A stretch of DNA of 64,000 bases from Streptomyces deccanensis (GCF_022385335.1 NZ_CP092431.1:4216001-4280000); one strand, 5' to 3'; counted from the stretch's first letter, positions 27,035-36,454 are shown. Made by a program: numbers and translations. Notes: generated from the letters alone by a model not told the origin.

Positions 27035-29062
27035 TCAGTCCGGGGCGACCGTGCCGTCCGTGAGGCCGTCGTACATGCCGCGCACCAGGCGTTCGCCGAG
27101 GCGGCCGGCCCGGCGGAGGGCGTCCTCGAACGCGGCGAGGGCGCGGAAGCGTTCGCCGTAGCGGCGCTGCTGGTCCAGGGGCAGGCGGGGCAGTTGGAGG
27201 CGGCGGACGTCGAGCCGGGTCGCGGTGGAGGCGTAGCTGCTGGCCTGGCGGCTGTTGGCGGTGGAGCGCAGGAAGCCGGCGACGAACCAGGCGTCGAGGG
27301 CGGCCGCGTCGGGGCGCAGCAGGGTGAGGTTGCGGCCGAGGGCGGCGCCCGCGGTCTCCTCGTCGATCACCCGTGCGACCCCTCCGCCGCCGAGGACGGG
27401 GACGACGACGTCGCCTGGCACCACGAGCACGGGGGGCTCGCCCCCGGTCTCGGGGAGCGTGCCCGAGGGTGCGGTGCCGGCCAGGACGTCGTGGTCGGTG
27501 AGCACGCGCGCGTGGGGGCCGTTCCCGCCGGTGCGCAGTACCAGGGCTCCCCCGCGCGCGAGTTCGCCGACCGTGGTGAGCGGCCAGCGCGCGGTCCGGG
27601 CCTCCTCGGCGAGCGGGGGCGTGAGGTCTGCGGTCAACCGGAGGGTCTCGCCGAGGCGTTCGCGCACGGCGGCCAGTTCCTCGGTGCCGCCGCCGGCGGC
27701 CGGGGGCGGCAGATGCCGGGCGGGGGCCAGGTCCACGTCGTCGTCGAGCAGGTCGATGACCGGCAGCGCGCGGCTGAGCCCCGGCCGGTGCGTCGTCTCG
27801 CCCGAGCGGTCGAAGGGCCGCCAGGCGTCGAGCACGGCGGTGCGCACGGCCGCCCAGTCGAACCCGCTCCGCCCCTCGGGCACGAGCCGCCCGGTGTCGA
27901 CGAGCAGCAACCGCTGCGGCACGGCAGCCCTGCCGGGCCTGCGCAGCACCCACAGGTGCAGCGGGATGTTGTACGGGGGTGCCGCGCCGACCGGCAGGGC
28001 GATCACGGCGCGCAGGGCGCCCCGGCGCAGCAGGTCGGCGCGGATCCGGCGCCCCGAGCGGCGGCTCGCGGCGGCGGGCGGCATCAGCAGCACGGCGGTG
28101 CCGCCGTCCTCCAGGCGGGCCAGCGCGTGCTGCACCCAGGCGAGTTCGGACTCCGTGCGGGCCGGGAAGCCGTACTCCCAGCGCGGGTCGTAGGCGAGTT
28201 CGTCGTGGCCCCAGTTGCGCTCGTTGAACGGCGGGTGGCACAGGACGGCCTCGGCCCTGAGGTGCTCGTACGCGTCCGCGCGGAGGCTGTCCCCCGGGGC
28301 GGTGCGCACGGTGCTCCCGGTGCGCAGGGCGAGGCGGAGCGCGGTGAGGGCGGCCAGTTCGCCGGCGCTGTCCTGGCCGTACAGCTCCTGGTCGGGGCGG
28401 GCGGCGGCGCGCAGGAGGGCGCCGGTGCCGCAGGCCGGGTCGAGCACGGACCGCGCGGGCCCGGCGAGTTCGGCCATCAGCTCGGCGAGCTCGCCCGGAG
28501 TGAGCGTGTACTGGCGGGGGTTGGCGTCGAGGTGCCGGGCGAGCAGGAACTCGAAGGTCTGCCGTGCGCCGAGATCGGCCGCGAGTTCGGTGGCGCCGCG
28601 CAGCAGCGGGACCGAGGGCAGGAGTTGGGCGGGCCGCGGCGCGGACACGGCGGGCTCGCGGCCCGGGCCGAAGCGCGGGGCGAGGACCTCCCCGAGCGCC
28701 CCGGACAGCGTGCGGGCCAGTTCCCCGTCGTCGGGGACAGCGCTCAACTCCAGCCAGGCCAGGGGTCGTTCGTGGAGCAGGAGCAGGGCGCAGCCGGTGT
28801 GCACCAGAGCGGCGACGGGGCCCTCCGGGTGGCCGGTGACCTGCTGCCAGACGCGCTCCTTCAGGGGTACCTCGGCGAGCTTGCCCTGGTCGCGCAGCCA
28901 TGCCTCGACCTCGCCGAGCGCGAAGGCCGGGCTGGTCTCGGTGCCGCCGACCGGTTTGGGGAAGTCGGCGTGCCGTCGGCGCCAGTTGCTGACGGCGGCA
29001 CGACCCACCCCGGCGAGCCGCGCGATGTCCGCGGCCGTGACCTCTGTCCCGTTCCCCTGCAC
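27035..29062 (-). CDS. HTH / N6-adenine methylase / HsdS-like fusion protein
   Basis: 675 aa from GTG 29062 (GGGGAG about 8 bases upstream). Order: helix-turn-helix at 8-30 (VTAADIARLAGVGRAAVSNWRRR), a middle segment, then an N6_Mtase domain with SAM motif I DPACGTG (208-214). Motif IV reads CHPPFNERNW (275-284), with His replacing the catalytic Asn of NPPF. From about 480 a type I specificity-like region follows (WPLTTVGELARGG ... PGDVVVPVLGGGGVARVI ... LPLDQQRRYGERFRALAAFEDALRRAG). No restriction subunit is nearby. It may be a non-catalytic DNA-binding regulator derived from a modification enzyme, or an active methylase with a variant motif. Confidence 0.82.
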   Translation of the reverse strand: MQGNGTEVTAADIARLAGVGRAAVSNWRRRHADFPKPVGGTETSPAFALGEVEAWLRDQGKLAEVPLKERVWQQVTGHPEGPVAALVHTGCALLLLHERPLAWLELSAVPDDGELARTLSGALGEVLAPRFGPGREPAVSAPRPAQLLPSVPLLRGATELAADLGARQTFEFLLARHLDANPRQYTLTPGELAELMAELAGPARSVLDPACGTGALLRAAARPDQELYGQDSAGELAALTALRLALRTGSTVRTAPGDSLRADAYEHLRAEAVLCHPPFNERNWGHDELAYDPRWEYGFPARTESELAWVQHALARLEDGGTAVLLMPPAAASRRSGRRIRADLLRRGALRAVIALPVGAAPPYNIPLHLWVLRRPGRAAVPQRLLLVDTGRLVPEGRSGFDWAAVRTAVLDAWRPFDRSGETTHRPGLSRALPVIDLLDDDVDLAPARHLPPPAAGGGTEELAAVRERLGETLRLTADLTPPLAEEARTARWPLTTVGELARGGALVLRTGGNGPHARVLTDHDVLAGTAPSGTLPETGGEPPVLVVPGDVVVPVLGGGGVARVIDEETAGAALGRNLTLLRPDAAALDAWFVAGFLRSTANSRQASSYASTATRLDVRRLQLPRLPLDQQRRYGERFRALAAFEDALRRAGRLGERLVRGMYDGLTDGTVAPD

Positions 29063-29154
29063 GCGCCCGGCTCCCCTCGTACCTGGTGGTGTGACGTCGA
29101 GCATACCGACGGACGCAAGATCTACCCCTTCACGCCGTGTACGCACAAGGATCC

Positions 29155-29178
29155 GTGAACCGTGTTGACTCGGTTCAC
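29155..29178. promoter_or_regulatory. Perfect palindromic operator overlapping a promoter
   Basis: GTGAACCG-N8-CGGTTCAC between the divergent methylase-like gene and the lipoprotein gene. The spacer contains TTGACT (29165-29170), with TGTCAT 17 bases later (29188-29193), a possible rightward -35/-10 pair. Confidence 0.65.
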
Positions 29179-29301
29179 AAGCTCTGCTGTCATTGACCCA
29201 TCGAACGACGGGCCGCCCGAACCGGATGGCCACACGTCGGCCGCGTCGTGCACCGACGCACGCCGATCAGCACCACTCATCGATTCCCAGGGGGAACACC
29301 C

Positions 29302-30039
29302 ATGCGTCGCACCGCTCTCGCCGCTCTCTGCATCGCCGCCGCGGCCACCTTCTCCCTCACCGGCTGCCTGCCCGGCGAGGACAAGGCCGACGGCCCCTTC
29401 CCGGGCCTGACCGGCGGTGAGATCGCCGACAAGGCCGTGAAGGCGACCTCGGACGCCGAATCGCTCCGGATGAAGGGCGAGATCCAGGACGACGCCGCCG
29501 GCGGCACGGTCCAGATGGACATGGCGATGAACAAGAAGGGCGACTGCGCCGGCACCATGAGCATGGGCGGCGAGGGCCAGGCCGAGCTGATCAAGGTCGG
29601 CGACACCCTCTACATGAAGTACGACGAGGCCTTCCTGCGCGCCCAGTCGAAGGACTCCTCGAAGGAGGAGGCCGACATGGTCGTCGACATGCTCGCCGGC
29701 AAGTGGACCAAGACGTCCGCGAAGTCCGCGGACTCCAAGGACATCGCGAGCTTCTGCGACCTCGACACCGTCCTCGCCGACTTCGACGACGTGAACTCCG
29801 ACGCCACGCGCGGCAAGACCGCCGAGGTCGACGGCACGCCCGCGATCACCCTCAAGGAGAAGGACGGCAAGGACAGCTACACCCTGTACGTCGCCACCGA
29901 GGGCAAGCCGTACCTGCTGCGGGTCGTCAGCAAGTCCGCCAAGGAGCCCGGCGACCTCGTCTTCACCGACTTCGACAAGCCGGTGCCGGCCGAGGCCCCC
30001 AAGGGCAAGGTCATCGACCTCGACAAGGACTTCAGCTGA
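29302..30039 (+). CDS. Lipoprotein, LppX/LprG-like
   Basis: 245-aa membrane-anchored extracytoplasmic protein. Signal peptide with lipobox FSLTGC (Cys22). The mature part (AVKATSDAESLRMKGEIQ ... ELIKVGDTLYMKYDEAFL ... ITLKEKDGKDSYTLYVATEGKPYLLRV) has the alternating strand pattern of LolA/LppX/LprG-type folds that bind lipids in mycobacteria. The Streptomyces members are uncharacterised, so the ligand is a guess. ATG 29302 has a GGGGGAA site. It is followed by a MITE-like insertion at 30056. Confidence 0.85.
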   Translation: MRRTALAALCIAAAATFSLTGCLPGEDKADGPFPGLTGGEIADKAVKATSDAESLRMKGEIQDDAAGGTVQMDMAMNKKGDCAGTMSMGGEGQAELIKVGDTLYMKYDEAFLRAQSKDSSKEEADMVVDMLAGKWTKTSAKSADSKDIASFCDLDTVLADFDDVNSDATRGKTAEVDGTPAITLKEKDGKDSYTLYVATEGKPYLLRVVSKSAKEPGDLVFTDFDKPVPAEAPKGKVIDLDKDFS

Positions 30040-30055
30040 CCCGCCCCGCCGTCTA

Positions 30056-30218
30056 GGGCCCTTCTGATGGATCTCCGCGGGAGAAGGAGCGGCGTTCGGT
30101 GCGTGCTCTCGGCGTGCCGGGCGGAAGTCCTCGTAGCGGAGCTACTAGGGCTTTCGTCCGGTGCGGCGAGAGTGCGTGCCGGGCGTCGCGACGCCGCGGA
30201 GATCCGTCAGAAGGGCCC
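30056..30218. mobile_element. MITE-like palindromic element with TA target duplication
   Basis: 163-base near-complete inverted repeat: termini GGGCCCTTCTGATGGATCTC (left) and the complement of GGGCCCTTCTGACGGATCTC (right). Interior arms also pair, with a short GGAG centre near 30138. It is flanked on both sides by TA (30054-30055 and 30219-30220), the target duplication of IS630/Tc1-type transposases. No coding capacity; it must be mobilised in trans. It sits between two convergent genes. Confidence 0.85.
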
Positions 30219-30237
30219 TAGCGGCACCGCCGGGGCG

Positions 30238-30957
30238 TCAGTCCGCGTGGAAGCGGGCCGGCGCCTTCGTCGGGTTGCCGCCGGTGGGCAGCTTCTGCTC
30301 CGGGCAGGTGCTCAGGACGCGCTTCATGGCGTCCTGTTCGGCGGAGGTGACCCACAGGCCGTACTTCGTCTTCACGGCGACCTGGGCGGCCACATAGGTG
30401 CAGCGGTAGGCCTTGTTGGGCGGCAGCCAGGTGGCCGTGTCACCGTCGCCCTTGCCGCGGTTGGTGCCGGAGTCCACCGCGAGCAGGTTGAGCGGGTCGT
30501 TGGCCAGCGCGATGCGCTTGCTGTCGTCCCACTGCTGGGCGCCCTTCTGCCAGGCGTCGGAGAGGGCCACGATGTGGTCCACGTCGATCTTGCTGCGGCC
30601 CCGGACGTACGGCACGTCCTCCCCGGTGTACGGGTCCGGGTCGAGCACACCGGAGACCACCGTGCAGTCGTCGGCCCGGAACTTCACCTGGTCCAAGTCG
30701 CGCTTGAGTATGTCGTCGCGGGTGCCGCAGCTGTTGGAGTCGGTGTCGGCCCAGGGACTGCCGAACTCGCCACGGTCGTAATTGTTCTTGGGCGCCCGGC
30801 CCTTGACGGTCAGCGCCTCCGCCGCGGCGAACGCGGCACCGCCCCCGCCGGGAACCTCCTGCGGTCCGGCCGAGCCGCCGGCGTTGTCCAGTTCGCAGCC
30901 GGTCGCGGCGACCAGCACCAGAGCGACGGTGGCGATCCCACCCCTCAGACGCACCAC
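30238..30957 (-). CDS. Exported HNH nuclease lipoprotein (DUF1524 family)
   Basis: Predicted secreted, lipid-anchored nuclease, 239 aa. GTG 30957 (or the next codon, also GTG) with AGAGGGG upstream. Signal peptide and lipobox VAATGC (Cys21). HNH-type site: DVDHIVALSDAW (D127, H128), NDPLNLLAVDSGTNRGKGD (N153, N157, N166), and a later WLPPNKAYRCTYVA. Widespread in Streptomyces and presumed to degrade external nucleic acid for nutrition or defence. Stop 19 bases past the MITE. Confidence 0.87.
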   Translation of the reverse strand: MVRLRGGIATVALVLVAATGCELDNAGGSAGPQEVPGGGGAAFAAAEALTVKGRAPKNNYDRGEFGSPWADTDSNSCGTRDDILKRDLDQVKFRADDCTVVSGVLDPDPYTGEDVPYVRGRSKIDVDHIVALSDAWQKGAQQWDDSKRIALANDPLNLLAVDSGTNRGKGDGDTATWLPPNKAYRCTYVAAQVAVKTKYGLWVTSAEQDAMKRVLSTCPEQKLPTGGNPTKAPARFHAD

Positions 30958-31048
30958 GCGACACCCCTCTCCTCTGTCTGTGCTCGCACGCGGTCCTGCG
31001 TGGGTTCCCCGTCTGTCCTGCTCGACACCGCGGCCTGCGGGAACGGGT

Positions 31049-31076
31049 GTCCCGTCCGCCGCGCGGCGGACGGGAC
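31049..31076 (-). terminator. Terminator of mfd
   Basis: Perfect 28-base palindrome (GTCCCGTCCGCCGC and its complement), 15 bases past the mfd stop. Confidence 0.75.
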
Positions 31077-31090
31077 CTCGCGGACACGTC

Positions 31091-34000
31091 CTACGACCCC
31101 AGGATCGACGCCAGGAACTCCCCGGTCCAGCCCAGCAGTTCTCGCCCGACCAGCGGCTTGCCGCCCACCTTCGCCGTCTTCGGGCGCGGCACCAGCACCT
31201 GGTGGGCGGCCGGCTTGATGACCGTGCCCGGGTAGAGCCGCTTCAGGCGCAGCTCCTGCGACTCCCGCAACTCCACCGGCGCGAAGCGGATGTTGGTGCC
31301 CTGGAGGACGATCTCCCCGACGCCGCAGGCACGGGCCAGCATCCGCAGCCCGGCCACCAGCAGCAGGTTCTCCACCGGCTCGGGCAACTTGCCGTACCGG
31401 TCGACGAGTTCCTCGCGCACGGAGGCGATGTCGGCCTCGGTGTTCACGGAGGCGATGGCCCGGTAGGCCTGCAACCGCAGCCGCTCGCCCGGCGCGTAGT
31501 CGTGCGGGACGTGCGCGTCGACCGGCAGCTCGATCTTGACCTCGAGCGGCGGCTCCTCCTCGATCTCCCCGGTCTCCAGCTGCCGCCGGTAGTCCGCGAC
31601 CGCCTCGCCGACCATCCGCACGTACAGGTCGAAGCCGACGCCCGCGATGTGGCCGGACTGCTCGCCGCCCAGCAGATTGCCCGCGCCCCGGATCTCCAGG
31701 TCCTTCATGGCCACGTACATACCGGCGCCCATCTCCGTGTGCTGGGCGATGGTCGCGAGGCGCTCGTGGGCGGTCTCCGTCAGCGGCTTCTCCGGCGGGT
31801 AGAGGAAGTACGCGTAGCCGCGCTCGCGGCCTCGGCCGACCCGGCCCCTGAGCTGGTGCAGCTGCGACAGGCCGAAGGTGTCGCCGCGCTCCACGATCAG
31901 CGTGTTCGCGTTGGAGATGTCGATGCCCGACTCCACGATCGTCGTGGAGACGAGCACGTCGAACTTCTTCTCCCAGAAGTCGACGACGACCTGCTCCAGG
32001 GCCTGCTCCGACATCTGGCCGTGGGCGGTCGCGATCCGTGCCTCGGGCACGATCTCGCGCAGCCGGGCCGCCGCGCGGTCGATGGACTCCACCCGGTTGT
32101 GGATGTAGAAGACCTGGCCCTCGCGCAGCAGTTCACGGCGGATCGCCGCGCCGATCTGCTTCTCCTCGTACGGTCCGACGAAGGTCAGGACCGGGTGGCG
32201 CTCCTCCGGGGGCGTCGTGATCGTCGACATCTCGCGGATGCCCGTCACCGCCATCTCCAGCGTGCGCGGGATCGGGGTCGCGGACATCGTCAGCACGTCC
32301 ACGTTGGCGCGGAGCTTCTTCAGCTGCTCCTTGTGCTCGACGCCGAAACGCTGCTCCTCGTCGACGATGACCAGGCCCAGGTCCTTGAACTTGGTCTCGG
32401 AGGAGAACAGGCGGTGGGTGCCGATGACGATGTCGACCCCGCCCTCCCGCAGGCCCTCCAGGGTCGCCTTGGCCTCCGTGTCGGTCTGGAAGCGGGACAG
32501 GGCCTTCACGTTCACCGGGAACTGCGAGTACCGCTCGCTGAACGTGCCGAAGTGCTGCTGCACCAGCAGGGTCGTCGGCACCAGCACCGCCACCTGCTTA
32601 CCGTCCTGGACGGCCTTGAAGGCGGCCCGCACCGCGATCTCCGTCTTGCCGTAGCCGACGTCGCCGCAGATCAGGCGGTCCATCGGGACCGTCTTCTCCA
32701 TGTCCTCCTTGACCTCGGCGATCGTCGTCAGCTGGTCGGGCGTCTCCGCGTACGGGAAGGCGTCCTCCAGCTCGCGCTGCCAGGGCGTGTCCGCGCCGAA
32801 CGCGTGGCCGGGCGCCGCCATCCGGGCCGAGTACAGCTTGATGAGGTCGGCGGCGATCTCCTTGACCGCCTTCTTCGCGCGCGCCTTGGTCTTCGTCCAG
32901 TCGGCGCCGCCGAGCCGGTGCAGCGTGGGCGCCTCGCCACCGACGTACTTGGTGATCTGCTCCAGCTGGTCGGTGGGGATGTAGAGGCGGTCGCCGGGCT
33001 GGCCGCGCTTGGCGGGGGCGTACTCGACGACCAGGTACTCGCGGGTCGCGCCCTGCACGGTCCGCTGGACCATCTCGATGTAGCGGCCGACACCGTGCTG
33101 CTCGTGGACGATGTAGTCGCCCGCCTCCAGGGTGAGCGGGTCGATGGTCTTGCGGCGGCGGGCCGGCATCCGGGCGCCGTCCTTGCCGGCCGCCTTCTGG
33201 CCGGTGAGGTCGGTCTCGGTGAGGACCGCGAGCTTCAGGGCGGGGTCGACGAAGCCGTAGTCGATCGAGCCGCACGCGACGTGCACGACCGACGGGGAGA
33301 TCTCCGCCAGCTCGGCCTCCAGGCGGGCCGCGATGCCCTCGCTCCCGAGGACCTCGACCGTGCGGGCCGCCGGGCCGTGGGCCTCGGTCACGAACACGGT
33401 GCGCCAGCCGTCGGCCAGCCAGCCCTTGGTGTCGGCGAGCGCCTTCGCGGTGTCGCCGCGATAGGTCTCGGGGGCGTGCATGCCGAGCTTCAGCGTGTCC
33501 GCGTCCAGCTCCTCGTCGGCGGCGAACGGCGACACCGACCACCACATCATGTCCAGCTCACGGGCCCGGTCGCGGACGTCCGCGATGGACCACAGGGAGG
33601 CCGCGCCGACGTCGATGGGCGCCTCGCCGCCGCCGGCCGTGGCCGCCCAGGACGCCTGGAGGAACTCCTGCGAGGTGGCCACCAGGTCCGCCGCGCGCGT
33701 GCGCACCCGCTCCGGGTCGCACACGATCGCCATCGCGCCCTTCGGCAGGACGTCGATCAGCAGCTCCATGTCGTCGACGAGGACCGGCGCGAGGGACTCC
33801 ATGCCCTCGACGGCGATGCCCTCGGCGATCTTGCCCAGCAGTTCACCCAGCTCGGGGTGGCGTTCGGCGAGGTCGCGCGCGCGGGCGCGCACGTCGTCCG
33901 TGAGGAGGAGCTCACGGCAGGGCGGGGCCCAGAGGCCGTGCTCGGCCACCTCCAGGGATCTCTGGTCGGCGACCTTGAAGTACCGGATCTCCTCGACGTC

Positions 34001-34624
34001 GTCGCCCCAGAACTCCACCCGCAGGGGGTGCTCCTCGGTCGGCGGGAAGACGTCCAGGATGCCGCCGCGCACGGCGAACTCGCCGCGCTTCTCGACCAGC
34101 TCGACCCGGGAGTACGCGGCTGCCGCCAGCGCCTCGACCGTACGGTTCAGATCGGCCGTCTCGCCGGTGCGCAGGGCGACCGGCTCCAGGTCGCCCAGGC
34201 CCTTGACCTGCGGCTGGAGGACCGAACGGATCGGGGCGACGACCACCGACACCGGGCCGGTCTCGGGGTCGTCCGGGCGGGGGTGGGTCAGGCGGCGCAG
34301 GACGGCGAGGCGGCGGCCGACGGTGTCGCTGCGCGGGCTGAGGCGCTCGTGCGGGAGGGTCTCCCAGGCCGGGTACTCCACGACGCCGTCCGGGGGCAGC
34401 AGGGAGCGCAGGGCCGCCGCCAGGTCCTCGGCCTCACGGCCCGTCGCCGTCACGGCGAGTACGGGGCGGCCGGCGTCGCGGGCGAGGGCGGCCACGGCGA
34501 AGGGGCGGGCCGCCGGGGGGCCCACCAGGTCGATGTGGGTGCGGTGGCCGTCCGACGCCGCCCTGATCGCTTCCGCGAGGGGGGCGTCCTGGACTACGGC
34601 GTCTAGCAGGCCGTGGAGACTCAT
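31091..34624 (-). CDS. mfd: Transcription-repair coupling factor Mfd
   Basis: DNA translocase that dislodges RNA polymerase stalled at lesions and recruits UvrA. 1177 aa, normal length. ATG 34624 (MSLHGLLDAVV); ribosome binding site weak. N-terminal UvrB-like region (PAWETLPHERLSPRSDTVGRR), RNA-polymerase-interacting domain (GDYIVHEQHGVGRYIEM ... EYAPAKRGQPGDRLYIP), helicase motifs GDVGYGKTEIA (I), DEEQRFG (II), TMSATPIPRTLE (III), and a TRCF motif/RID end. All functional motifs are intact. It ends at a tight palindromic terminator. Confidence 0.97.
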   Translation of the reverse strand: MSLHGLLDAVVQDAPLAEAIRAASDGHRTHIDLVGPPAARPFAVAALARDAGRPVLAVTATGREAEDLAAALRSLLPPDGVVEYPAWETLPHERLSPRSDTVGRRLAVLRRLTHPRPDDPETGPVSVVVAPIRSVLQPQVKGLGDLEPVALRTGETADLNRTVEALAAAAYSRVELVEKRGEFAVRGGILDVFPPTEEHPLRVEFWGDDVEEIRYFKVADQRSLEVAEHGLWAPPCRELLLTDDVRARARDLAERHPELGELLGKIAEGIAVEGMESLAPVLVDDMELLIDVLPKGAMAIVCDPERVRTRAADLVATSQEFLQASWAATAGGGEAPIDVGAASLWSIADVRDRARELDMMWWSVSPFAADEELDADTLKLGMHAPETYRGDTAKALADTKGWLADGWRTVFVTEAHGPAARTVEVLGSEGIAARLEAELAEISPSVVHVACGSIDYGFVDPALKLAVLTETDLTGQKAAGKDGARMPARRRKTIDPLTLEAGDYIVHEQHGVGRYIEMVQRTVQGATREYLVVEYAPAKRGQPGDRLYIPTDQLEQITKYVGGEAPTLHRLGGADWTKTKARAKKAVKEIAADLIKLYSARMAAPGHAFGADTPWQRELEDAFPYAETPDQLTTIAEVKEDMEKTVPMDRLICGDVGYGKTEIAVRAAFKAVQDGKQVAVLVPTTLLVQQHFGTFSERYSQFPVNVKALSRFQTDTEAKATLEGLREGGVDIVIGTHRLFSSETKFKDLGLVIVDEEQRFGVEHKEQLKKLRANVDVLTMSATPIPRTLEMAVTGIREMSTITTPPEERHPVLTFVGPYEEKQIGAAIRRELLREGQVFYIHNRVESIDRAAARLREIVPEARIATAHGQMSEQALEQVVVDFWEKKFDVLVSTTIVESGIDISNANTLIVERGDTFGLSQLHQLRGRVGRGRERGYAYFLYPPEKPLTETAHERLATIAQHTEMGAGMYVAMKDLEIRGAGNLLGGEQSGHIAGVGFDLYVRMVGEAVADYRRQLETGEIEEEPPLEVKIELPVDAHVPHDYAPGERLRLQAYRAIASVNTEADIASVREELVDRYGKLPEPVENLLLVAGLRMLARACGVGEIVLQGTNIRFAPVELRESQELRLKRLYPGTVIKPAAHQVLVPRPKTAKVGGKPLVGRELLGWTGEFLASILGS

Positions 34625-34955
34625 TCGGGGCGTTTCCCGTCCGGGTGGGCAAGGTGGGGGCAACACGAACGCCCGGACTCGTGTGAAAGGCCGGGGGTGT
34701 CCAGGGTACGACGAGTGGTGTGGGGGGTGCGGGGGAGTTGTTCTCGCCCCCGCCGCCCCTACCCGTCCCGTCCCCAGGGGCTGCGCCCCTTCGACCCCCT
34801 TCGCGCTCCGCGCGGGGTGGGTGGGTGAGTGCGGGTTCGGTGGGGGTTCTCGCGCCGTTCCCCGCGCCCCTGAAAAAGCGGGGGCTGCGCCCCCTGTTTT
34901 TCAGGCCGCCTAGTCTCTATGGGCATCCCCTGTCTCCACCCGAACGTGAGTCCCC
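34625..34955. repeat. Intergenic region with palindromic element, copy 4
   Basis: 331 bases between the divergent mfd and DUF2079 genes. Bases 34840-34903 carry a diverged left arm (CGCGCCGTTCCCCGCGCCCC) and the hairpin CTGAAAAA-GCGGGGGC-TGC-GCCCCC-TG-TTTTTCAG. There is no matching right arm. One GGGGCTGCGCCCC hairpin at 34777-34790 repeats the motif. Confidence 0.7.
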
Positions 34956-36446
34956 ATGGTTTCGAGCGCCCCGTCCACGCAACCGTCGGTGCCCTCGCTC
35001 ATACCCGGGCCGGTCGCGGTGTCGGGCGCGCCCGCTGCTCCCGGTCGGCGGTTCTCCCTCGCGGGGCGGGAGCCGTATCTGATCGCTGTCGGGCTGTTCG
35101 TGGCGTACACGATCGTGTCGGTCGGGCGGTATCTGAGGCTGGGGACGCGGTCGTACGACCTGGGGATCTACGAGCAGGCGGTGCGGGCGTACGCGCACCT
35201 CCAGGCGCCGATCGTCGAGCTGAAGGGGCCGGGGTACAACGTCCTCGGGGACCACTTCAGCCCGGTCACCATGCTGCTCGCGCCGTTCTACCGGGTGTTT
35301 CCGTCACCCGTGACGCTGCTGGTGATCCAGGCCGCGCTGTTCGCGCTGTCGGCGGTGCCGGTGACCCGCGCGGCGACCTGGGCGCTGGGGCGGGCGCGGG
35401 GGCTCGCGCTCGGGGTGGCGTACGGGCTGTCATGGGGGCTGCAGAACGCCGTCGACTTCGACTTCCACGAGATCTGCTTCGCGGTCCCGCTGATCGCGTT
35501 CTCCCTGGAGGCCCTGCTGCGCCGGCGCTGGCGGGCGGCGCTCCTGTGGGGACTGCCGCTGGTGCTGGTCAAGGAGGACCAGGGGCTGACGCTGGCGATG
35601 ATCGCGGCCGTCGTCGCGTTCCGGGCCCGACGGCAGGGAGCGGCCCGCGTGGTGCCGTACGCCGTCGCGGTCGCGTCCTTCGGCGCCGTCGCCACCCTGC
35701 TCGCCTTCACCATGATCATCCCGGCCTTCAACACCACCGGCTCCTCCGACTATCTGACCAAGGTCGGCGGTGCGGGCCCCCTCGACGGCCTGGACGTCAA
35801 GATCCGTACCGTTCTCTGGCTGCTGATCCCGACCAGCGGGCTGCTCGCCCTGCGCTCCCCGATCCTGCTCGCCGTGCTGCCCACCCTGGGCTGGCGGTTC
35901 GTGTCCGCCGACGACAACTACTGGGGCACGACCTTCCACTACAGCGCCGTCCTGATGCCGATCATCACCCTCGCCCTCGTCGACGCGCTCCCGGGTGCCC
36001 GCCACAGCGCCCGGCCGTGGCTGCGCTCGTACGCCGTCCATCTGCCGACGGCCGTCCTCGCGGCCTCGCTCGCGCTGACGACCGCGCTGCCGCTGGGCAA
36101 CCTGACCAAGGCGGACGCCTACCGGGTGCCGGACGACGTCAAGGCCGTGGACAAGATGATCGCCACCATCCCCGACGGGGCGACCGTCGAGGCCAACATC
36201 GGCCCGATCGCCCGGCTGACCTCCCGCTGCCGGGTCTTCTGGATCGGCCGGACCAAGGGCCTCGCCCCCGACTACATCGTCTTCAACAACAACTCGCGCT
36301 GGGTGAAGGACGTCCCCGCGTACGCGCGACAGCTGCATCCGCGCGACACGTACGTCCTCCGGGGTGTCATCCAGGGATTCGTGCTCCTCGAGCGCACCTC
36401 TCCGGCCACCACCTCTTCAGTCACCACCGAGCGCTCGTCGTCCTGA
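34956..36446 (+). CDS. DUF2079 polytopic membrane protein
   Basis: 496 aa, with about 9-10 hydrophobic segments beginning at residue 40 (YLIAVGLFVAYTIVSVGRYL). DUF2079 hallmarks: SYDLGIYEQAVRAYA, LGDHFSPVTMLLAPFYRVFP, NAVDFDFHEICFAVPLIAF, and an extracytoplasmic C-terminus (VEANIGPIARLTSRCRVFW). The fold is related to GT-C glycosyltransferases (early D/H residues facing outside), so a lipid-linked sugar transferase role is plausible but unproven. Start ATG 34956 with a weak site. A terminator is shared with the convergent ABC permease. Confidence 0.87.
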   Translation: MVSSAPSTQPSVPSLIPGPVAVSGAPAAPGRRFSLAGREPYLIAVGLFVAYTIVSVGRYLRLGTRSYDLGIYEQAVRAYAHLQAPIVELKGPGYNVLGDHFSPVTMLLAPFYRVFPSPVTLLVIQAALFALSAVPVTRAATWALGRARGLALGVAYGLSWGLQNAVDFDFHEICFAVPLIAFSLEALLRRRWRAALLWGLPLVLVKEDQGLTLAMIAAVVAFRARRQGAARVVPYAVAVASFGAVATLLAFTMIIPAFNTTGSSDYLTKVGGAGPLDGLDVKIRTVLWLLIPTSGLLALRSPILLAVLPTLGWRFVSADDNYWGTTFHYSAVLMPIITLALVDALPGARHSARPWLRSYAVHLPTAVLAASLALTTALPLGNLTKADAYRVPDDVKAVDKMIATIPDGATVEANIGPIARLTSRCRVFWIGRTKGLAPDYIVFNNNSRWVKDVPAYARQLHPRDTYVLRGVIQGFVLLERTSPATTSSVTTERSSS

Positions 36447-36454
36447 CACGGGTG

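Noticed and set aside
30056..30218. Intrinsic terminator or plain REP hairpin
   Set aside because: It is too long (163 bases), has exact TA duplications at both ends and nested pairing typical of a MITE, though it may still terminate transcription.
30782..34606. A plus-strand open frame of 1274 codons opposite mfd
   Set aside because: Mirror of the mfd reading frame; Leu/Arg/Gly/His-rich translation without motifs.
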